From positions 302,559 through 366,558 of the forward strand of contig UPYT01000001.1 of the NCBI GenBank assembly GCA_900538475.1: a stretch of 64,000 nt of DNA, given 5' to 3'. How positions within the stretch are numbered: position 1 is the first letter of the stretch; the number at the start of each line of letters is the position of its first letter. The translations under genes were made by a program, and so were the position numbers. Under the pieces are notes generated by a model. It searched no databases. It saw nothing but the letters and a program-made list of their open reading frames with translations, and was not told the origin of the DNA. This stretch comes from an uncultured Clostridium sp. Lineage in GTDB: Bacteria > Bacillota > Clostridia > Lachnospirales > Lachnospiraceae. Below, one piece after another: positions 60,635-64,000 of this stretch.

Positions 60635-63193
60635 ATGGATCAATATCAAGTAACCGGAATGAGCTGCGCTGCCTGCAGCACACGGGTGGAAAAGGCAGTA
60701 TCCAAGGTCCCAGGCGTCACCTCATGCTCTGTCAGCCTGCTGACGAACTCCATGGGCGTAGAAGGCGATGCATCTCCGGAGGCTGTGATTGCCGCTGTAG
60801 AAGAGGCCGGATATGGCGCTTCCCAGAAGGGACAGGGCAAAAACGCAGCCGGTTCCCATACCCATGGAGGGTACTCAGCATCGGAGGCTGAGGAAATGCT
60901 AACGGATCACGAAACGCCAATTCTGAAAAAGCGACTTTTTTCCTCCCTTGGATTTTTAATTGTTTTGATGTATTTTTCCATGGGCGCTATGATGTGGGGA
61001 TGGCCGGTCCCCTCGTTTTTCCAAGACAACCATGTAGCCATGGGCCTGCTGCAGTTGATCCTGACTGCAATTGTGATGGTCATTAACCAGAAATTTTTCA
61101 TCAGCGGCTTTAAAAGTCTCTGGCATAAGGCCCCAAATATGGATACTTTGGTGGCCTTGGGCTCTACGGCTGCCTTTGTCTACAGCACCTATGCCCTGTT
61201 TGCCATGACAGATGCGCAGATGCGGGGAGATATGGCCAGAGTTATGTCCTATATGCATGAGTTCTATTTTGAATCAGCAGCCATGATCCTGACATTAATC
61301 ACAGTAGGAAAAATGCTGGAAGCCCGCTCAAAGGGCCGTACTACAGACGCCCTGAAAAGCCTGATGAAGCTGGCGCCAAAAACAGCTTCTGTCATCCGGG
61401 ACGGAGAAGAAGTACTGGTTTCCATTGACCAGGTCACTAAGGGAGATATTTTTATTGTTCGTCCTGGGGAAAATATTCCAGTAGATGGAATTGTTCTGGA
61501 AGGAAGCAGCGCAGTTAATGAGGCTGCTCTGACAGGCGAAAGCATTCCTGTAGACAAAGCCGCAGGAGATAAGGTTTCTGCAGCTACCCTGAATCAATCC
61601 GGATTTATCCGCTGTCAGGCAACCCGGGTAGGAGAGGATACCACTCTTTCACAGATTATTCAGATGGTGAGTGATGCTGCTGCGACAAAGGCTCCCATTG
61701 CCAAGGTAGCCGACCGGGTATCCGGTGTCTTTGTTCCTGCCGTCATCGGAATTTCCATTGTCACCATGGTGGTGTGGCTGCTGGCCGGAGAAAGCATCGG
61801 TTTTGCCCTGGCAAGAGGAATATCCGTACTGGTAATCAGCTGCCCCTGCGCCCTGGGGCTGGCAACCCCTGTTGCTATTATGGTGGGTAACGGAATGGGC
61901 GCTAAAAACGGAATCATGTTTAAAACTGCCGTGTCTTTGGAAGAGGCAGGAAAGGTACAGATTGTTGCTCTGGATAAAACAGGAACCATTACAAACGGCG
62001 AGCCGAAGGTGACAAATATTCTTCCAGCAGGCGAGATCACCGAAGACGAGCTTCTTCGTCTGGCCATTGCTCTGGAGGCCAAAAGCGAACATCCCCTGGC
62101 CAGGGCCATTATGGAGGAAGCAAAAGAACGCCGTCAAATGCCGCAGGAGGTTTCCGATTTTCAGGCCCTTCCTGGAAACGGTCTGACAGCCCGCTTCGAA
62201 GGTTCTCTTCTTTATGGGGGAAATTACAGCTTTATCTCTAAAAAGGCGCCGGTTCCCGACTCTGTGCGACGCCAGGCCGAGGCTTTGGCCGAAAATGGAA
62301 AAACCCCCCTGTTTTTTGCAAAGGATCAGTCTCTTCTGGGAATTATCGCAGTTGCAGATGTTATCAAGGAAGACAGTCCGCAGGCTGTCCGCGAACTGCA
62401 GAACATGGGAATTCGAGTGGTAATGCTGACTGGAGATAACCAGAGAACAGCAAACGCCATAGGAGCCCAGGCCGGGGTTGACGAGGTCATTGCTGGTGTT
62501 CTTCCTGATGGGAAGGAAAGTGTCATCCGTGCCTTAAAGGAGCAGGGCAAGGTTGCCATGGTAGGCGATGGGATCAACGATGCGCCAGCCCTTACCCGAG
62601 CAGATACCGGCATTGCCATAGGAGCGGGAACCGATATTGCTATTGATGCAGCAGATGTCGTTCTGATGAAAAGTCAGTTAAAGGATGTTCCTGCGGCTAT
62701 TCGTTTAAGTCGGGCAACGCTTCGAAACATCCATGAAAATCTGTTTTGGGCCTTTTTCTATAATATTATCGGGATTCCCCTGGCAGCCGGAATCTGGTAT
62801 CCTATATTCGGCTGGAAACTGAATCCCATGTTTGGAGCTGCCGCTATGAGTCTTTCCAGCTTTTGCGTGGTAACCAACGCACTGCGGCTGAACTTATTCC
62901 AGATGTACAATGCTTCAAAAGATAAAAAATGCAAAGCAGCAGTACAGATTCAAGAAATCAATCTTATCAAGGAGGATGAAACTATGACAAAAACCATGAA
63001 AATTGAAGGTATGATGTGCGGCCATTGTGAAGCACGGGTAAAAAAGACCCTGGAGGCGCTGGAGGGTGTCAGCGAGGCAGCAGTAAGCCACGAGGAAGGA
63101 ACAGCAGTTGTTACTCTGTCTAAGGAAGTGGCTGATGAAGTGCTTAAAAAGGCTGTAGAGGATCAGGATTATCAGGTTCTGGGAATCGAATAG
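60635..63193 (+). CDS. copA: Copper-exporting P1B ATPase CopA with C-terminal CopZ-like domain
   Basis: Copper(I) pump of 852 residues. The N-terminal HMA domain has GMSCAAC (C11, C14), then a His-containing linker (GSHTHGGYS), eight helices with the CPC site (ISCPCALGLATP, about 404), phosphorylation motif DKTGTITNGEP (about 448), TGES in the actuator domain (ALTGESIPVD), and GDGINDAPAL. Unusually, the last membrane helix (about 760) is followed by a second HMA domain, MTKTMKIEGMMCGHCEARVKK to the end. That domain has its own start signals (next entry). AGGAGG before ATG 60635; same operon as csoR. Confidence 0.95.
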   Translation: MDQYQVTGMSCAACSTRVEKAVSKVPGVTSCSVSLLTNSMGVEGDASPEAVIAAVEEAGYGASQKGQGKNAAGSHTHGGYSASEAEEMLTDHETPILKKRLFSSLGFLIVLMYFSMGAMMWGWPVPSFFQDNHVAMGLLQLILTAIVMVINQKFFISGFKSLWHKAPNMDTLVALGSTAAFVYSTYALFAMTDAQMRGDMARVMSYMHEFYFESAAMILTLITVGKMLEARSKGRTTDALKSLMKLAPKTASVIRDGEEVLVSIDQVTKGDIFIVRPGENIPVDGIVLEGSSAVNEAALTGESIPVDKAAGDKVSAATLNQSGFIRCQATRVGEDTTLSQIIQMVSDAAATKAPIAKVADRVSGVFVPAVIGISIVTMVVWLLAGESIGFALARGISVLVISCPCALGLATPVAIMVGNGMGAKNGIMFKTAVSLEEAGKVQIVALDKTGTITNGEPKVTNILPAGEITEDELLRLAIALEAKSEHPLARAIMEEAKERRQMPQEVSDFQALPGNGLTARFEGSLLYGGNYSFISKKAPVPDSVRRQAEALAENGKTPLFFAKDQSLLGIIAVADVIKEDSPQAVRELQNMGIRVVMLTGDNQRTANAIGAQAGVDEVIAGVLPDGKESVIRALKEQGKVAMVGDGINDAPALTRADTGIAIGAGTDIAIDAADVVLMKSQLKDVPAAIRLSRATLRNIHENLFWAFFYNIIGIPLAAGIWYPIFGWKLNPMFGAAAMSLSSFCVVTNALRLNLFQMYNASKDKKCKAAVQIQEINLIKEDETMTKTMKIEGMMCGHCEARVKKTLEALEGVSEAAVSHEEGTAVVTLSKEVADEVLKKAVEDQDYQVLGIE
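62984..63193 (+). CDS. Possible internally initiated CopZ copper chaperone
   Basis: In-frame ATG inside copA with a perfect AAGGAGG (62969-62975) 8 nt upstream. From here a free 69-residue HMA protein would be made: MTKTMKIEGMMCGHCEARV..., the size and layout of CopZ (metal site CGHC). So the reading frame could give both the fused pump and a separate chaperone. Internal initiation is an inference from the ribosome site. Confidence 0.5.
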   Translation: MTKTMKIEGMMCGHCEARVKKTLEALEGVSEAAVSHEEGTAVVTLSKEVADEVLKKAVEDQDYQVLGIE

Positions 63194-63243
63194 GGTAGCG
63201 ATTTAGAGCGAATTAAAAAACTTTTAAAATTTTTCATTTTTTT

Positions 63244-63273
63244 GTTGACAATTGGCTCAATTCATATTATACT
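63244..63273 (+). promoter_or_regulatory. tRNA promoter
   Basis: TTGACA, 18-bp spacer, TATACT, 11 nt before the tRNA-Pro 5' end. Confidence 0.7.
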
Positions 63274-63284
63274 ATCAAAGGTAT

Positions 63285-63358
63285 CGAGGCGTGGCTCAGT
63301 TTGGTAGAGCGCTGCGTTCGGGACGCAGAGGTCGCAAGTTCAAATCTTGTCGCCTCGA
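63285..63358 (+). tRNA. tRNA-Pro (CGG)
   Basis: Cloverleaf with acceptor CGAGGCG/CGCCTCG, D stem GCTC/GAGC, anticodon stem CTGCG/CGCAG with loop TTCGGGA (anticodon CGG), T stem GCAAG/CTTGT with loop TTCAAAT. CCA is not encoded. Confidence 0.95.
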
Positions 63359-63382
63359 CTAACCTTCGATAGTTTGTTTTAA

Positions 63383-63454
63383 GGCCTCATGGTCAAGCGG
63401 TCAAGACGACGCCCTCTCACGGCGTAAACCCGGGTTCGATTCCCGGTGAGGTCA
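63383..63454 (+). tRNA. tRNA-Glu (CTC)
   Basis: Acceptor GGCCTCA/TGAGGTC, anticodon stem ACGCC/GGCGT with loop CTCTCAC (anticodon CTC), T arm CCGGG-TTCGATT-CCCGG. CCA is not encoded. A terminator follows. Confidence 0.93.
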
Positions 63455-63456
63455 TA

Positions 63457-63487
63457 AAATGCTTTGGATGAAAAGTCCAAAGCATTT
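63457..63487 (+). terminator. Terminator after tRNA-Glu
   Basis: Ten-bp stem ATGCTTTGGA/TCCAAAGCAT with a 7-nt loop, then TTTTATC. Confidence 0.8.
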
Positions 63488-63492
63488 TTATC

Positions 63493-63565
63493 GCTTTCGT
63501 AGCGCAGTTGGTAGCGCAACGCATTCGTAATGCGTGGGTCGCCGGTTCGAGTCCGGCCGGGAGCT
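63493..63565 (+). tRNA. tRNA-Thr (CGT)
   Basis: Acceptor GCTTTCG/CGGGAGC, D stem GCGC/GCGC, anticodon stem ACGCA/TGCGT with loop TTCGTAA (anticodon CGT), T arm GCCGG-TTCGAGT-CCGGC. CCA is not encoded. Confidence 0.94.
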
Positions 63566-63571
63566 TTTCCC

Positions 63572-63600
63572 GAAACCCTTGCAGAATAAGGGTTTTTCTT
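63572..63600 (+). terminator. Terminator after tRNA-Thr
   Basis: Stem AAACCCTT/AAGGGTTT with a short loop, then TTCTTATT. A second hairpin GCCGTCC/GGGCGGC followed by TTTTTTAG lies at about 63621-63647. Confidence 0.75.
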
Positions 63601-63797
63601 ATTTCTAAGCATAATTTCAGCCGTCCGGAAAGGGCGGCTTTTTTAGTTTTTTCCGGTCAAGCTCCTGTTTCCGCAGTGCGATATTTTTTAATAGAATCGT
63701 AAGTAGGGGTTAAAGAACATATTCAGGAAAAATGATAAAATAAAATCAGAAACGATTTGGAGCGATTATCAAAAGAGCTTAATTGGAGGAAAAAAAG

Positions 63798-63980
63798 ATG
63801 GCAAAATTAGAGCGTGAATTAAATTATGATTTCGATGAACTGCTTCATCGTATTGACCAAGGAATTATGAATGGAAGTTCAACAGCCTCTCTTGAAGATG
63901 CCAGCGATTTTATGGATTCTGATGCAAGGTGCAGTGTGCGTGTTTTTGAAATAAGGCTACCGCAATCCCACTGGCTTTAG
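63798..63980 (+). pseudogene. DUF6054-like gene, interrupted at its 3' side
   Basis: Starts MAKLERELNYDFDELLHRID with GGAGG upstream and proceeds through NGSSTASLEDASDFMDSDARCSVRVFE, a pattern I recall from DUF6054 proteins of about 105 residues. After RVFE the frame enters unrelated sequence with a hairpin and stops at 63980, giving 60 residues. The likely reason is an insertion at about 63950 whose remainder lies beyond the window. Function of the family is unknown. Confidence 0.6.
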
Positions 63981-64000
63981 ACGGTGGGTTAAGGTAGCCA
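63950..64000 (+). mobile_element. Possible end of an IS200/IS605-type element
   Basis: Imperfect hairpin AATCCCACTGG-CTTTAGA-CGGTGGGTT with a single bulged T, inside GGCTACC...GGTAGCC. Such bulged subterminal hairpins mark IS200/IS605 ends. The element would continue past the window. Family call rests on structure only. Confidence 0.4.

Noticed and set aside
63379..63612. Minus-strand frame of 77 residues containing GRTRTGDPRITNALRYQLRY
   Set aside because: It is the antisense of tRNA-Thr and tRNA-Glu. This sequence is a common false protein in databases.

Overview
The window reads as a chromosome segment of an anaerobic Clostridia, most likely a Lachnospiraceae-type gut bacterium. The evidence is a Gram-positive PolC and CodY, AGGAGG-type ribosome sites before nearly every gene, the MEP isoprenoid genes, citrate lyase, and the ygeW/ygeX/ygeY/ygfK/ssnA/hyuA purine-breakdown set known from gut anaerobes. 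Species cannot be named from the sequence alone.

Layout. 0-8 kb: the end of an ABC permease gene, a PfkB sugar kinase, an AbgA-like M20 amidohydrolase, a lipoprotein, an AEC carrier and an SH3/NlpC-P60 cell-wall hydrolase. 7.3-13 kb: a LysR regulator divergent from citDEF and a 2-hydroxycarboxylate (CitS-type) transporter, a citrate uptake and cleavage unit without its maturation genes. 13.2-21.1 kb: conserved core genes yifB/comM, dprA, topA, codY, rpsB, tsf. 21.1-49.0 kb: an accessory block containing small membrane-protein genes, a CDF metal exporter, a LacI-controlled aldolase plus SIS sugar-phosphate isomerase, a PLD enzyme, a VanW protein, a mobB-mobA fusion, and the divergent purine cluster (minus strand: NCS2 permease, carbamate kinase, ygeW, ygeY, ygeX, YheO-type regulator; plus strand: ssnA, ygfK, hyuA, xdh, polyferredoxin), then an Sfp-type transferase. 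49.0-60.0 kb: the core series resumes with pyrH, frr, uppS, cdsA, dxr, rseP, ispG, polC. 60-64 kb: csoR and copA (with an in-frame CopZ domain), tRNA-Pro, tRNA-Glu, tRNA-Thr, and a DUF6054-like gene that runs into a mobile-element-like hairpin at the window end.

How the genes fit together. The purine cluster has the parts for uptake of an oxidised purine (NCS2), hydroxylation or its reverse (molybdenum hydroxylase with ferredoxin), reductive chemistry (YgfK), ring opening (SsnA, HyuA, YgeY), diaminopropionate cleavage (YgeX) and ATP recovery through a carbamoyl intermediate (YgeW, carbamate kinase). The nearby mobB-mobA fusion could serve its molybdenum cofactor. The block holding this cluster lies between tsf and pyrH, genes that are usually adjacent in Firmicutes.

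The most unusual signal is not coding. Seven short palindromic elements are spread through the intergenic gaps, mostly between co-directional genes. They have GTAAC...GTTAC termini and, in six copies, flanking 8-bp direct repeats that match at 6 to 8 positions, a signature of IS66-type transposition. Two long copies (about 152 bp) fold on paper into the same closed stem with three arms although their sequences differ. A second palindromic family has compensatory base changes, and one of its copies has been split by a separate 193-bp terminal-inverted-repeat element with its own target duplication.
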